The translations under genes and the position numbers were made by a program. The notes beneath the pieces were generated by a model. It saw only the letters and a program-made list of their open reading frames with translations. It ran no database searches and was not told the origin of the DNA. Positions 33,204-44,524 of a stretch of 64,000 bases of DNA are shown here, in pieces. The stretch's first letter is position 1; each line of letters starts with the position of its first letter. Source of the stretch: Zizania palustris (taxonomy: Eukaryota; Streptophyta; Magnoliopsida; Poales; Poaceae); NCBI GenBank assembly GCA_019279435.1, contig JAAALK010000082.1, positions 20,365,116 to 20,429,115 on the forward strand, in the 5' to 3' direction.

Positions 33204-35907
33204 TTCGAGTGGGTCGTCATGACTTTTGGTTGAAAAATGCCGGCGCCACGTATCAGCGCGCTATGAACTTGATCTTTCATTACTTGTTAGGAGTCATGTT
33301 AGAAGTTTACATCGATGACGCTATGGGAAACCATTTAGCCGATTTGAAGGTCGCTTTCGATAGGATGCGACAGTATGGGTTGAAGATGAACCCACTCAAG
33401 TGTGCTTTTGGTGTGTCGGCGGGTAAGTTCTTAGGTTTCATGATTCATGAGAGAGGCATAGAAATTGATCCTAAGAGACTTGAAAATATTAGAAACGTTG
33501 CAGCGCCGACATGCAAGAAGGATGTGAAAAAGTTGCTAGGCAAGTTGAACTATTTGCGCCGCTTTATATCCAACTTGTCCGGCAAGATTGATGCCTTTGT
33601 CCCCATACTCCGGCTGAAAAACGAAGCCGAGTTCGCTTGGGGGGCAAGCCAGCAAAGTGCTTTTGAGAATATTAAGGAGTGCTTGTCATCACCTCCCGTG
33701 GTGAGAGAACCCAAGGCTGGGATTCCATTTCGGTTATACATCACCACTAAAGGTGGTGTGATTGGAGCCGTGCTAACCCAGGAGGTAGAGGGAAAGGAGT
33801 ATATCATCACATTCTTGAGCCGCCGCCTGCTGGACGCCGAAACCAGGTACGCGTTTGTGGAACGATTGTGTTTATCACTTTATTACACGTGCACTAAGTT
33901 ACGCCATTACCTTCTCCCCACTACATGTGTTGTTGTTTGCCAAACCGATGTGATAAAGCACATGTTACAGAAGCCGATTCTAAGTGGAAGAATCTGAAAA
34001 TGGGCTTATGCGTTAATTGAGTACGATTTTGCCTACGAGCCCCTAAGAGCGATGAAAGGCCAAGTCGTAGCCAACTTTATAGTTGATCCTCACATAGACG
34101 TTAGCTGGAGTGATGCTATTGCTCTAGTTGAGGTAGTACCATGGAAAATCTATTTTGATGGTTCGGCTTGCAAGAGTGGCCAAGGCATTGGAGTGATTCT
34201 CATATCACCTAGTGGTATGCGTTTTGAAGCCTCGGCCCGACTAGAGTTTTCTTCCACTAATAACCAAGCCGAATATGAAGCTTTGTTGTTAGGACTTGAA
34301 TTACTAGAGTCTGTAGGTGCTAAACATGTTCACACATATGGTGATTCATTATTAGTAGTACAACAATTAGCTAAGAAGGCTCAATGTTTTAATGGCTTGC
34401 TGAATAGTTACTTGGACAAATGTCTAGACATAGTTACTACTTTTGATGATTTCAAAATATCTCACATGTCGAGAGAAGCCAATTCAGTCGCCAATGATTT
34501 GGCTTAGCAGGCATCTGGCTACCAAGTTAGGAGAGGGAAATTTTCTGTATTGGGGAAGCCGGTGTTCTGTCTTACTACCAAAGCCAGTAAAGGTGGGTGG
34601 GCACGAGCCTCGAGTCGAACCCCTCATGTCGCCGAAGGCCCCCACACGCCGAAGCCCCTGGATCGGAGTGCTTTGCCGATCAGACGATCTGGCACGCCGG
34701 AGCCCATAGTGCGAAGCCTCCCGGACGGAGAAGGCTCCCTGGAGTCCGAACCCTCGAAGAGCTTCGGCCCAGCATACTCTGAATGGTCACCTCATCCAGG
34801 CTTCTGCAGGAGCTTGAATGGCTCGGGGCACCCCGAAGTTAGTAATTTAGAAGTCTTTTCAGAAGGTGGACCAGCGAAGGCTTCTGAAACCTATAAGGGC
34901 GATTGGAGAATCCCAATCATCCAATATTTGAGAGACCCTAGCCGAAGGGTTGATCGGAAGGTTCGGCGACAAGCGTTCAAATTCGTATTGGTAGATGATG
35001 TATTGTATCGTCGAACCATTGACAGAGTACTGTTGAAGTGTTTAGGCCACAAGCAATCCCAAGTGGCTACAGGGGAATTCCATGAAGGGCTTTGCGGCAC
35101 TCATCAGTCGCCCGAGAAAATGAGTTGGATGCTCAAAAGAGCGGGTTTTTATTGGCCGACTATGACTGAAGATTGTTTCAAGTACTACAGAGGGTGTGAG
35201 GCATGTCAGAAGTTTGGCAACATCCAGTTAGCTCCTGCCTCATTGCTCAATCCTATTGTCAAGCCATGGCCGTTTTGAGGTTGGGGTTTAGACTTCATCG
35301 GCCAGATCTACCCTCCTTCCTCAAAAGGGCATCGGTTCGTGTTGATGGCAATGGATTACTTCACTAAGTTGACCGAGGCCGTACCTCTCAAAAACACGAC
35401 TCACAACGAGGTACGTGATTTTATTTTAAAGCACATCATACATAGATTCGGCATCCCCCAAACTCTTACTACGGATCAAGGTAGTTCATTTGTTTCTGGA
35501 GAAGTAAGGGACTTCGCCGAATACTATGGTATTAAGTTGATAAACTCTTCACCTTACTATGCTCAGGCCAATGGTCAGGCCGAGTCTAGTAATAAAACTG
35601 TGATTAAGCTTATTAAGAAGAAAATTGAAGAGTTTCCTAAAAGGTGGCATGAAGTGCTTTCCGAGGCGTTATGGGCTTGTAGGGTTGCAAAGCACACCGC
35701 CACCAAGGTCAGTCCATATGAGCTGGTATATGGACAAGAGGCCATTCTGCCTATAGAGGTAGATCTTGGCTCCTTGAGAGTTTTGAAGCAAGACGACTTA
35801 ACGGTCAATGAGTATGAGGCTGTTCTAAAGAATAATCTAGAGGAAGTGACCAATAAGAGACTAAGAGCTTTAGAAGCCATAGAAGTAGACAAGAAGAGAG
35901 TAGCTAG
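33204..35907 (+). pseudogene. Nested Tat element: RT, RNase H, archaeal RNase H, integrase
   Basis: It starts inside the RT palm (FEWVVMTFG), with a 1-bp deletion frameshift at 33230. The catalytic YIDD is near 33308 and is followed by an in-frame 18-bp deletion relative to 10567. RT thumb and first RNase H follow (FRLYITTKGGVIGAVL, ITFLSRRLLDAETRY). A TGA is at 33996. The archaeal-type RNase H (PWKIYFDGSACKSGQGIG...VANDLA) ends at a TAG at 34505. Integrase retains D, D and E (LDFIG, TTDQGS, QAESSN). Stops at 33996, 34505 and 35276 disable the frame. It is cut at 35907 by the Tekay LTR, and the remainder is at 28252-28575. Confidence 0.9.
35903..35907. other. Tekay target-site duplication, left copy (gctag)
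   Basis: gctag precedes the TGTAACACC start of the LTR. The matching copy is ctagc at 28571-28575, next to the reversed end of the 3' LTR. Confidence 0.85.
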
Positions 35908-38900
35908 TGTAACACCCCAAATTTCCAAAACAATAAAATATTATTTAATTCAATTTCCTGAATTTTATATTTCTGAAAATACTTTTAATACCCTTTTATA
36001 CCCTTTTGAACTACATCATAGAGTTAATGACCAAACCAGGAGCTGAAAATTTTTGTATAAACTCCCAAGGCTAAAATATATTTTTGAGAATTTTTATAAA
36101 TTTTTACCAAGCATGGAAGTAGCCCTATTATTTTAAACCAATTTCTGCAATTATTTTTAATCAGAAAATATTTTAAAACAGTATTGGGCCCTCCTCCTCC
36201 CTTCTCTCTCTCCCGGCCGGCCCAGCCCATCACCCACGCTCACCTTAGGCTGACAGCCTGGTCCCACCTGTCGGCGCCGAATGCCTCCCCTCGCCCGCGC
36301 GCCCGACGTCACGGCGCCACCCGTCAGCCGCCTCCCTCGCTCGTTCGCGCTCACTGACGTGTGGCCCCCGCCTGTCAAATCCGTCATCCCCGCGAGATCC
36401 GCCCCCAAATCGCCCCCCCTCGCCGGCCGATGCCATTACTCACCTCGGATCCCTTGCCCCCGACCCCCTCCCCTCGAATTAAGCCCTACAATCAAACCCC
36501 CGCGCTCCGGTGACCGTTTCCCCCCATTAAACCCGACCGATTCGCGTCCAGGTTCGATGAACCGCGTTCAACCCGAGCTCGCCGGCGTCAAAGCGCATTT
36601 ATCCCCGGCCACCATCGATTGTGCCCTCCCTGCCCCCGCCGGTACCCCTATATGAACCACGGCCCTCCACCGCGTTCGGTTCACGCATCCAATTGCACTC
36701 AGACCAAGTCGAGCGCCCACACTTCGCCTTTTAGCGCAATCCCCCTATTTCGCCTCTGGACACCGCTCGCCGTCGCCTCGGACCGTCCCCGTCCGTACCT
36801 CCGCCACCGTCGTGACCGCTGGGACCTCACCGACCTCGGCCACCACTCCGTCGACGACGAACCTCGCCGGATCGCCGTCGACACCAAGGACCCGAGCACC
36901 TTCACCGCCTCCGCTTGTCGCTGGCCTCACCCCGTCGACCTTTTCTCACCGCTGAGGTACCCTCGTGATCCCCGTAGCACCCTCTTTCCATTTTAGGCCT
37001 TAGCTTCGACCGCCATAGCTCGCCGTGGCCCCTGGCCCGCTCGCCGTCGCCGGAGAAGACGACCGGCACGGGTCGAGTACCCGTGCCGTGTCAGATTCGA
37101 TCCGCGCCGTGCGATCTGGATCTAACAGTACTGATTTAATCCCTCGTGCGGTTTAATCGTCGCCGTTGGATCTGTGCGAAGGGTACGTTTTAATCTCGTG
37201 CGTCCGTTAGTTTTAAAACCCCGCATCGCATCTAAGCCGTCCATCACGTACCGGTTCAAACGTTTTAATCCTGGCCGTCCACGTCACTTTAACTCCCCCG
37301 CCTCGTCCTCACGTGTTGGATCTGGATCCGACGGTCCAGATCGACCCGGTGCACGCGCACAGTGTGCGGGTTCACCGTGGGCCTGGCTCACCGTGGACCT
37401 GAGGGGTTTAAAAATTGAAAATGAATTTCAGAAATACTTTTAAACTTGTAAAATTCATATCTGGTGCATTTGAACTCTAAAAATTGCCATTCCAATTTCA
37501 GAAAATTCATAATATTATTCTCTACATGTTTATGCAATAAAAACAGTAGGTTTACTTTGACTTTTTCATGTTTATTTAAATAAATATTCAAATGCCCTTA
37601 GAATTAAAATATGAATTCAAATATTTAAACTTCAGAAAAATTTATATTTATTCCTTTTCTATTCATGTACTGAAAACCACTAAATCAACATGAACCCTTC
37701 ATTTTAAAATTTATCAGGAAATTTAATAAGAGGCTATTCACATTTAAACATCCCTTTCTAAAAAGGACAACTTTTTAATTCCTTTAAAATTTATTTATGA
37801 AATAAACCACAGAACCTTAACAATTGAATTTATATTATTTTTAATCAAACCAACTTTAACTTATGTGCTTATAATGTAATGTTATACTGTTTGATTGGAT
37901 GTTGTGTTCTTTTTATTTTACTTTACTATATCAAAAAGACTACGACGCCGTCGAGGAGCCGGAGTACTTCCCCAAAGTCTCTCCCTCTCCCTTTGCTGAA
38001 CAAGGCAAGTCACCAAACCAATCTTTTGAGCATATTGAACCCATGTTTGATTAAACTATCGCTAAGACACATAGGTTATACATGCATTAGTCAAATGAAC
38101 CCTTACAATATATTTATTTAGGATCCCCCGACCTTGATGTGCAACCCAAGCCATGCTCTCTAGCCTAAACTCCTTGTCACCATATGATAAATGTTATTAT
38201 CTAGTGTCCAATGTATCGACACGATCGCTATAGGATAAAAATGAGTCGTAGTACATGGTTCTACTATATGATCCCCATTGTTTTTTATCTATGGAATTCT
38301 GTCGTTGTTGGAGTTGTGGTTGTGAGTGAATGCATGGTGGGTTCCGGGTGTAAGCTAGGGCATTGGTCGGTAGCACCCGGGGCACTATAAGGACCGGTCT
38401 GAGGGATCCGTTGCAATACACTTACGTACTAACCACAAGTCTAGTGGGTAAGTCCTAACTAAGGTATGGATTGTTCCAAACCGAGGCCACCATTTGGAGA
38501 TGGGTCAAGTTGCACCTGCGGGTTACTTGTACCAATGTGGCGCAAAAGGGGGTGCGACGTTAGCCGAGATGCGGCCCGGCGCGCCAGCGAAACCTAGAGC
38601 GGGTGGTTATCGCTTGGAGCAGTTCATGCTGAGGTTTTGGCACGAGTTCCCATGGTATGGGTCATCTCGTTACACCTTGGTGTTTGGGATGAGTGCGTGC
38701 CTTGTGGGTATAGTAGTACATCTCTGATCAGAGTCTTAAATCTTTTCGAAAAGCCGAGCCCACGGTCAAGGGCGGGTTGCGTGACATCCCACAATTAGAT
38801 TACTTTGAATATGTATGTGCATGATGGATTGACATGTAAGGACTGTTGAGCGAGGTGGGGCTGACTGTACCCCTCGAGTTAGATGATGTTATTGATGTTC

Positions 38901-39317
38901 ATGTTTATGTTTCCGCACGATAAAATTGATTACACTAAATGCAATAAATGAAACTGTACTTTTCCGCACTGTTAGCCATTACCCATCCTTGTTTATTATC
39001 CTGCATTATTACTTGCATTTGCGGTGGCTTGTTGAGTACTTTTGTACTCATACCCGTTGAACACCTCAGAGGATGCCTACTACGAAGACGGTCTGGAGTA
39101 GCGACCCAGTCGAGAAGAAAGATCCTGAAGAAGATGTTCGTCATGCAGAATTTTAATTATCTTTATTACTGTTTTTACCAAAACCCTGATGTAATAAATA
39201 TGGTCTGCGTACCATGAATACTGTCATATGTATGTTGTCGCATGATGAACCTCTTGTATTATTGTTTTTCTTCTGAAATTCAATAATGTTCTGATTTCGT
39301 TAAATCGGGGCACTACA
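35908..39317 (+). mobile_element. Tekay/Del chromovirus 5' LTR, 3,410 bp
   Basis: It runs TGTAACACCCC...GGGGCACTACA and is followed by the primer-binding site. LTRs over 3 kb are typical of Tekay/Del elements. A C-rich block (36180-37020) contains the promoter, and an AT-rich second half follows. The TATA-like box at 36649 reads TATATGAA, against TATATAAA in the 3' LTR. Open frames inside (36281, 36619, 38494, 38948) have no family features and are LTR sequence. The intact Sirevirus target (atgttcatgtttatg) is present near 38897. Confidence 0.92.
36649..36656 (+). promoter_or_regulatory. Mutated TATA box in Tekay 5' LTR
   Basis: TATATGAA stands at the position where the 3' LTR has TATATAAA (45267-45274), in otherwise matching context (ccctatat.aaccac). 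Confidence 0.55.
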
Positions 39318-39320
39318 AGA

Positions 39321-39332
39321 TGGTATCAGAGC
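39321..39332 (+). other. Primer-binding site of Tekay element
   Basis: TGGTATCAGAGC lies three bases after the LTR end and is complementary to the 3' end of initiator Met-tRNA. Confidence 0.85.
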
Positions 39333-39455
39333 CGACTTGACTGTAGGAAGCCAAACAGACCCGCCTAGCCATTAGCCACAGGAAATTATTTGTCGAAAAT
39401 CTACTTTATAAACTTTGTTCCTCTCCTCACTTTTATTCAACTTGCTGTTTTGTAG

Positions 39456-40235
39456 ATGCCAGTATACCAAGTGCACAGCTACTGCCGCCATTATGAGGGC
39501 TTCGTCCGGGAGCTCCGTATGATGCTCACCTTCCTCGGGTTCCTCTTCGAACCCGAATTCCAAGGGGTGTACCCCGACGAGTTCGTCGGGCCTTGTGACG
39601 TCTCCCTTACCGTCCACGGCTCCGAAGAACACTTGCCGCCCTACACCACAGCACTTGGAGGCCCAACTTTCGACGTCGCGTGCCAACGAGTCGCCCTCCA
39701 AGCCCTCATGGAGCTGAGGATGATCTACGATGATCGTCTTCAGAACTCGTCCTTCCGGCTTGTACCGAAGCGTACTCCCGGCGCCCACCGTAGCATCTAC
39801 CTCGGAGTTCACTCCGTGCGTGATCCGGTCATGGCCCGGCAGTCGCGTCTTCTACAGGCTATGGACGATCTCCATACCGAGGCGGTGCTCGACGCCGACG
39901 AGCACCATGAGGCGGTTGAGTTCCTTCGTGAAGAAACAAAGAACTTGATCCAACAAAACGGCGAGCTGCAGCGCAAGATCATGCAGCTGCAGAAGGATAT
40001 TGCAGAGATGGTTCCTCTTCTTCCGAGGAAGAAGAAGCCCATCCGTGAGCCCCTCCCTCGCCCCAAGATGATCCCGCCACGACCCTCCCCCGCCAGACCC
40101 TCCACCAGCGCCCCTGCACCACGCCCCGGCCTCGTCTCCGACTCCATCATCGAGAATTTTCTCGAACCCACCATCCCTCTGGAGCCGCGTACTCGTGGTT
40201 CCGAGAGCACGGAGACCGCCTCCGGTGGCGAGTAG
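39456..40235 (+). CDS. Extra ORF upstream of gag (orf0-like), 259 aa, intact
   Basis: It is a complete frame from ATG at 39456 (MPVYQVHSY) to TAG at 40233. Its function is unknown. Residues about 1-120 form a compact domain rich in aromatic residues (FLGFLFEPEFQGVYPDEFVG, VACQRVALQALMELR). Residues about 135-190 are strongly helical, with a likely coiled coil (EFLREETKNLIQQNGELQRK, IMQLQKDIAEM). The tail is Pro-, Arg- and Lys-rich. It lies between the primer site and gag, in the same strand. Rice gypsy elements with similarly long LTRs are known to carry an extra frame before gag, so this is likely that protein rather than a host gene. Unlike the pol next to it, it has no stop or frameshift. 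Confidence 0.75.
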   Translation: MPVYQVHSYCRHYEGFVRELRMMLTFLGFLFEPEFQGVYPDEFVGPCDVSLTVHGSEEHLPPYTTALGGPTFDVACQRVALQALMELRMIYDDRLQNSSFRLVPKRTPGAHRSIYLGVHSVRDPVMARQSRLLQAMDDLHTEAVLDADEHHEAVEFLREETKNLIQQNGELQRKIMQLQKDIAEMVPLLPRKKKPIREPLPRPKMIPPRPSPARPSTSAPAPRPGLVSDSIIENFLEPTIPLEPRTRGSESTETASGGE

Positions 40236-40422
40236 GCGTTAGGAGTAGCTATTTTAATAAAAAGCATAATTTTGTATGTGGTGCTACCCACGACGAGTAT
40301 GTTGTGGGTAGAATAAGATCTTGATTGTAATGAACAATTTACCACTTGATTTATATATGCTTAAACTACTCTCGTTAATTGTGTTGTCATCTTTTTGCCT
40401 TATAACCTTATGAATTCAGAAG

Positions 40423-41587
40423 ATGGCCGACCACCAGAACACCAGCTCCAACAACGGAGCAGGAGGAAACCGTGATGCGCCCGAGGGTATTGTACCCAAC
40501 TGGGGTGCAACGGGCCCGCGTCAGTCTGGGTCGCCCTCCGCCAACCACCCCACCTTGGCGGAGATGATGGCGAATCAAAACCAACTGATCACTGCCCTCC
40601 TCACTCAAATGCAGAACCAACAGGCTCAGTTAGACCTCTGTAGAATGGGGAACCAGCCCCTCGCCCGCTCCACAACTCTTGGAGTTTCTGCGCATGCGTC
40701 TGCCCATTTTCTCGAGCACCACCAACCCGATGGAGGCCGGAGATTGGCTTCGTACCATCGGAAAGAAGCTTGACCTCCTCCCCTGCACCGACCGGGAGCG
40801 AGTGGCCTTCGCCACTCACCAGCTTCAGGGTCCCGCCGCTGAATGGTGGGACAACTATCGTGAGTCCCAGCCAGAGGACCACGTGGTGACTTGGGCGGAG
40901 TTCACCATCGCCTTCCGTGCCGCCCACGTCCCCACCGGTGTCATCGCGGTGAAACAGCAGGAGTTCCGCGACCTGCAACAAGGCAACCGAACCGTCATGG
41001 AGTACCTCCATGAGTTCAATCGCCTTGCCCGCTACGCACCAGAGGAAGTCCGCACCGACGCCCTCCGCCAAGCCAAGTTCCTCCGGGGACTCAAGGATGA
41101 GCTGTCCATCCAGCTCGTCGCCACCGACTATGCCGACTTCCAACGGCTGGTCAACAAAGCGCTCATCCAAGAGACTGAGCAAAATAGGTTGGACCTCAAG
41201 AAGAGGAAGATGATCGCCTTCAAGCACCAGCAGGCGAACTCTCAGAGGCCCCGCTTCAAACCTCCGCCACCAGCGCCCGTCTACCATTCTCGGCCCGCCT
41301 ACAGGCCACCTCACGCCGCCGGTGGATCCAACGCCGGGCATCCTCGCCCCGCTCCACCAGCTCCGGCCGCTCAGCCGACACCAGCCGCCAAGGCCCCGAT
41401 CTTGAAGGATCGCCAAGGGAGGCCAGTCGTCTGCTTCAACTGCCGCAAGGAAGGGCACTACGCACACCAGTGTCCCCACCCCAAGCAGCCCCAAGGCGCA
41501 GCACCCAACCAGGCGGTTCGCGCCCGCGTCAACCATGTCAGCGCGGAGGAAGCTCAGGAGGCTCCTGAAGTCGTGCTCGGTACGTTT
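40423..41587 (+). pseudogene. Tekay gag
   Basis: The frame starts at ATG 40423 (MADHQNTSS), with a Gln/Asn-rich helix (NQNQLITALLTQMQNQQAQL). A frameshift at about 40640-40678 moves to the frame with EFLRMRLPIFSSTTNPMEA, WLRTIGKKLDLLPC, GPAAEWWDNYRE and FLRGLKDELSIQL, the Ty3-type capsid. A basic, Pro-rich linker leads to the zinc knuckle CFNCRKEGHYAHQC near 41431-41472. The gag frame continues into protease without a stop. The single frameshift would prevent a full-length product. Confidence 0.85.
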
Positions 41588-41810
41588 ACTGTGAATTCTG
41601 TACCAGCCGTAATATTATTTGACTCTGGAGCAACCCACTCCTTCGTCTCAGAATATTTTGCAAAAACAAACGAACTGGACGTGCTCCCTCTACCCATCCC
41701 CATGGTGATCGCCACTCCCGGCAATAGGACCTTAGCCCGCTTATACAGCCCTAAGGTTCAAATTGACATCAAAGGAGTATTGTTTCGGGCCGAGCCAGTC
41801 TTCATCCAAT
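41588..41810 (+). pseudogene. Tekay protease, truncated by internal deletion
   Basis: The aspartic protease motif VILFDSGATHSFVS lies at about 41610-41651, followed by LPIPMVIATPGNR and DIKGVLFRAEPVF. The frame then breaks at about 41810, where RT sequence (NAPVIFAMKKD) starts in another frame. The second half of protease and the N-terminal RT are missing, probably several hundred bp. This makes the element defective irrespective of later point mutations. Confidence 0.85.
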
Positions 41811-42930
41811 GCACCGGTTATATTTGCCATGAAGAAGGACAAGACCAAGAGGATGTGCGTGGACTATAGAGCCCTAAACGACGTAACCATCAAGAACAAG
41901 TACCCATTGCCTCGGATCGATGACCTGTTCGACCAACTGAAAGGATCCTCGGTGTTTTCCAAGATTGACCTTAGGTCAGGTTATCACCAATTGAGGATTA
42001 GAGAGGAGGACATACCCAAGACTGCCTTCACCTCCCGCTATGGACTCTATGAGTACACCGTGATGTCGTTCGGACTCACGAATGCCCCGGCCTTCTTCAT
42101 GAACATGATGAACAATGTATTCATGGAGTTCTTGGACAAGTTCATCGTGGTATTCATCGACGATATCCTCGTTTACTCCAAGACCAAGGAAGAACATGAG
42201 GCCCACCTCCGTCTGACCCTCGGAAAGCTAAGGGAGCAGCAACTGTACGCCAAATACAGCAAATGCGAATTTTGGTCGTCTGAGGTGAAGTTCCTCGGCC
42301 ATGTTATATCTGTCGGAGGAATAGCGGTGGACCCAACCACCATTGAAGCGGTAACCAACTGGCTGCAGCCCACGACCGTGACCGAGATCCGGAGTTTTCT
42401 CGGATTGGCCGGATACTACCGCCGATTCATCGAGAATTTTTCCAAGATCGCCAAGCCTATGACCAGACTTTTGCAGAAGGAAGTGAAATTTGAATGGACC
42501 CCCGACTGCGAAGAAAGCTTCTAGACCCTCAAGAAGAAGCTAGTGTCAGCTCCTATTCTGACTCTGCCAGACATCCGGAAAGACTTCCACGTCTACTGTG
42601 ATGCCTCTCGTCAAAGATTGGGATGCGTCTTAATGCAAGAAGGGAAAGTGATATCCTACGCCTCCCGGCAACTGAGACCGCATGAGCTGAACTACCCAAC
42701 CCACGACCTGGAATTAGCAGCCGTGGTTCATGCCTTGAAGATATGGAGACATTACCTTGTGGGGAATCGGTGTGAGGTCTTCACCGACCACAAGAGCCTC
42801 AAGTACATATTCACCCAACCAGATCTGAATCTCAGGCAAAGGAGATGGTTGGAACTGATCAAGGATTACGACTTGGGCATCCATTATCATCCAGGCAAGG
42901 CCAATGTGGTGGCAGACGCCCTTAGTCGAA
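41811..42930 (+). pseudogene. Tekay reverse transcriptase and RNase H
   Basis: RT begins within its second motif (MCVDYRALNDVTIKNKYPLP). It shows DLRSGYHQLRI, FGLTNAPAFFMNMMN and the catalytic FIDD (VVFIDDILVYS, near 42150), then VKFLGHVIS and the thumb. A TAG at 42522 replaces a Gln codon in the connection. RNase H follows: FHVYCDAS (Asp), ISYASRQLRPHE, DLELAAVVHALKIWRHYL (Glu), FTDHKSLKYIF (Asp) and DALSRKG. These enzymes copy element RNA into DNA and remove the template. The missing N-terminus and the stop mean it cannot act. Confidence 0.9.
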
Positions 42931-44306
42931 AAGGGTATTGCAATGCCATCATGATTCAGGACCAAGCTCCTTTACTTTACAAGGAGATGGAAAGGCTAAA
43001 CCTAGGGATCACCACTCGAGCGTACCTCGCTGCCTTGGAGTCTCGGCCTGTCTTAATAGACCAGATCCGAGAGAAGCAAAAGGAGGACCCAGACATCCTG
43101 GAGATTCAGCAGAACATGAGGAAGGGTAAAGCCCCCGGATTTTCCGAGGACGAGCATGGTACCATCTGGTTCGGAAACCGGATATGTGTACCCGACCAGC
43201 CTGAATTGAAGACCCTCATCCTTCAGGAAGCCCACGATACTTTATACTCCATCCATCCCGGGAGCACAAAGATGTATCAAGATCTGAAGGAGAAATACTG
43301 GTGGGTCAGCATGAAGAGAGAAATAGCTGAGTATGTGGCCAAGTGCGACACATGCCGGTGAGTCAAGGCAGAGCATCAGAGGCCTGTCGGACTTCTTCAA
43401 CCTCTCAAGGTCTCTGAATGGAAGTGGGAAGAGATAGGAATGGACTTCATCACGGGATTTCCCAGGACCCAAGCTGGTCATGATTCTATCTGGGTGATCG
43501 TCGATCGACTCACCAAGGTAGCTCACTTCGTTCCGGTCAAGACAACTTACACCGTCGCCAAGTTGGCTGAGTTGTATATGACCCGGATCGTGTGCCTTCA
43601 CGAAGTTCCTAAGAAGATTGTATCTGACCGTGGGAGTCAGTTTACCTCCAAGTTTTGGAAGAACCTTCAAGAAGAACTCGGCACTCGGCTGAACTTTAGC
43701 ACCGCCTATCATCCACAGACCGACGGTCAAACCGAAAGGGTCAACCAGATATTGGAAGATATGCTTAGGGCTTGTGTTCTAGACTTTGGCGGAATGTGGG
43801 ACAAGAACTTGCCATATGCGGAGTTCTCCTACAATAACAGCTATCAAGCCAGCCTACAAATGTCCCCGTTCGAAGCACTCTACGGACGTAAGTGCAGAAC
43901 GCCGTTGCTCTGGGATCAAACCAGAGAGTCGCAACTGTTTGGGACCGATCTATTAAGAGAAGCTAAAGAGAAGGTTAAGATCATAAGAGACCGATTGAAG
44001 GCAGCCCAATCCCGGCAGAAGAGCTATGCCGACAACCGTCGAAGAGATCTAGCCTTTGAGGAGGGCGATTATGTCTATCTTCGAGTCACTCCCCTCCGTG
44101 GTACTCAAAGGTTCAACATGAAAGGCAAGCTAGCACCCCGCTACGTCGGACCTTTTCAGATCCTCCGACGACAAGGAGAAGTGGCATATCAACTCGAACT
44201 GCCTCCATCCTTGGCAGGAGTTCACGATGTATTCCATGTCTCTCAGCTGAAGAAGTGCCTCCGAGTACCCACCGAGCAAGCCGACCTTCAACAGCTCAAC
44301 GTCTAG
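42931..44306 (+). pseudogene. Tekay integrase
   Basis: The HHCC zinc domain is at about 43226-43358 (EAHDTLYSIHPG ... CDTCR), then a TGA at 43359. The DDE core is complete: MDFITGFP (Asp, near 43442), SDRGSQF (Asp, near 43627) and QTERVNQ (Glu, near 43735). The GPY/F module RYVGPFQILRRQGEVAYQLE lies near 44135-44205, and VFHVSQLKKC follows. The frame ends with TAG at 44304, just before the chromodomain. It is close to full length for a chromovirus integrase. Integration enzymes of this type insert the cDNA and leave 5-bp duplications, as seen here. Confidence 0.9.
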
Positions 44307-44485
44307 GAGGACTTGACCTACATAGAGAAACCCATCAAGATCTTGGAAACCAAGGAAAGGGTAACCAGAAGTCGTGTAGTTCGCTTCTGAGAGGTTCAAT
44401 GGAACAACCATCCCGCCGAAGAAGCCACTTGGGAAAAGGAAGACGAACTAAAAGCCTAATACCCCGAGTTATTCGAGTAACGTTC
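44307..44485 (+). pseudogene. Chromodomain at integrase C-terminus (Tekay)
   Basis: Reading through the TAG at 44304, the frame gives EDLTYIEKPIKIL, ETKERVTRSRVVRF, a TGA near 44388, EVQWNNHPAEEATWEKEDEL, a TAA, then YPELF. This is the chromodomain pattern of chromoviruses (aromatic residues, VQW, EEATWE), which directs integration toward heterochromatin in that group. It identifies the element as a Tekay/Del chromovirus rather than Tat. Three stops lie in or before it. Confidence 0.85.
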
Positions 44486-44509
44486 CAATCTCGAGGACGA
44501 GATTCTTTG

Positions 44510-44522
44510 TAAGGGGGATAGG
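44510..44522 (+). other. Polypurine tract of Tekay element
   Basis: aagggggatagg lies two or three bases before the 3' LTR start at 44525. Confidence 0.85.
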
Positions 44523-44524
44523 TT

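Noticed and set aside
31055..33997. One 980-residue frame from Sirevirus gag into Tat RT
   Set aside because: It crosses 1000 N; a copia gag fused to a gypsy RT is an artefact of the gap.
36281..36996. Pro/Arg-rich ORFs in the Tekay LTR (also 44899, 45391, 4824, 7448)
   Set aside because: They lie in the GC-rich LTR promoter region, occur in several frames on both strands, and have no protein family features.
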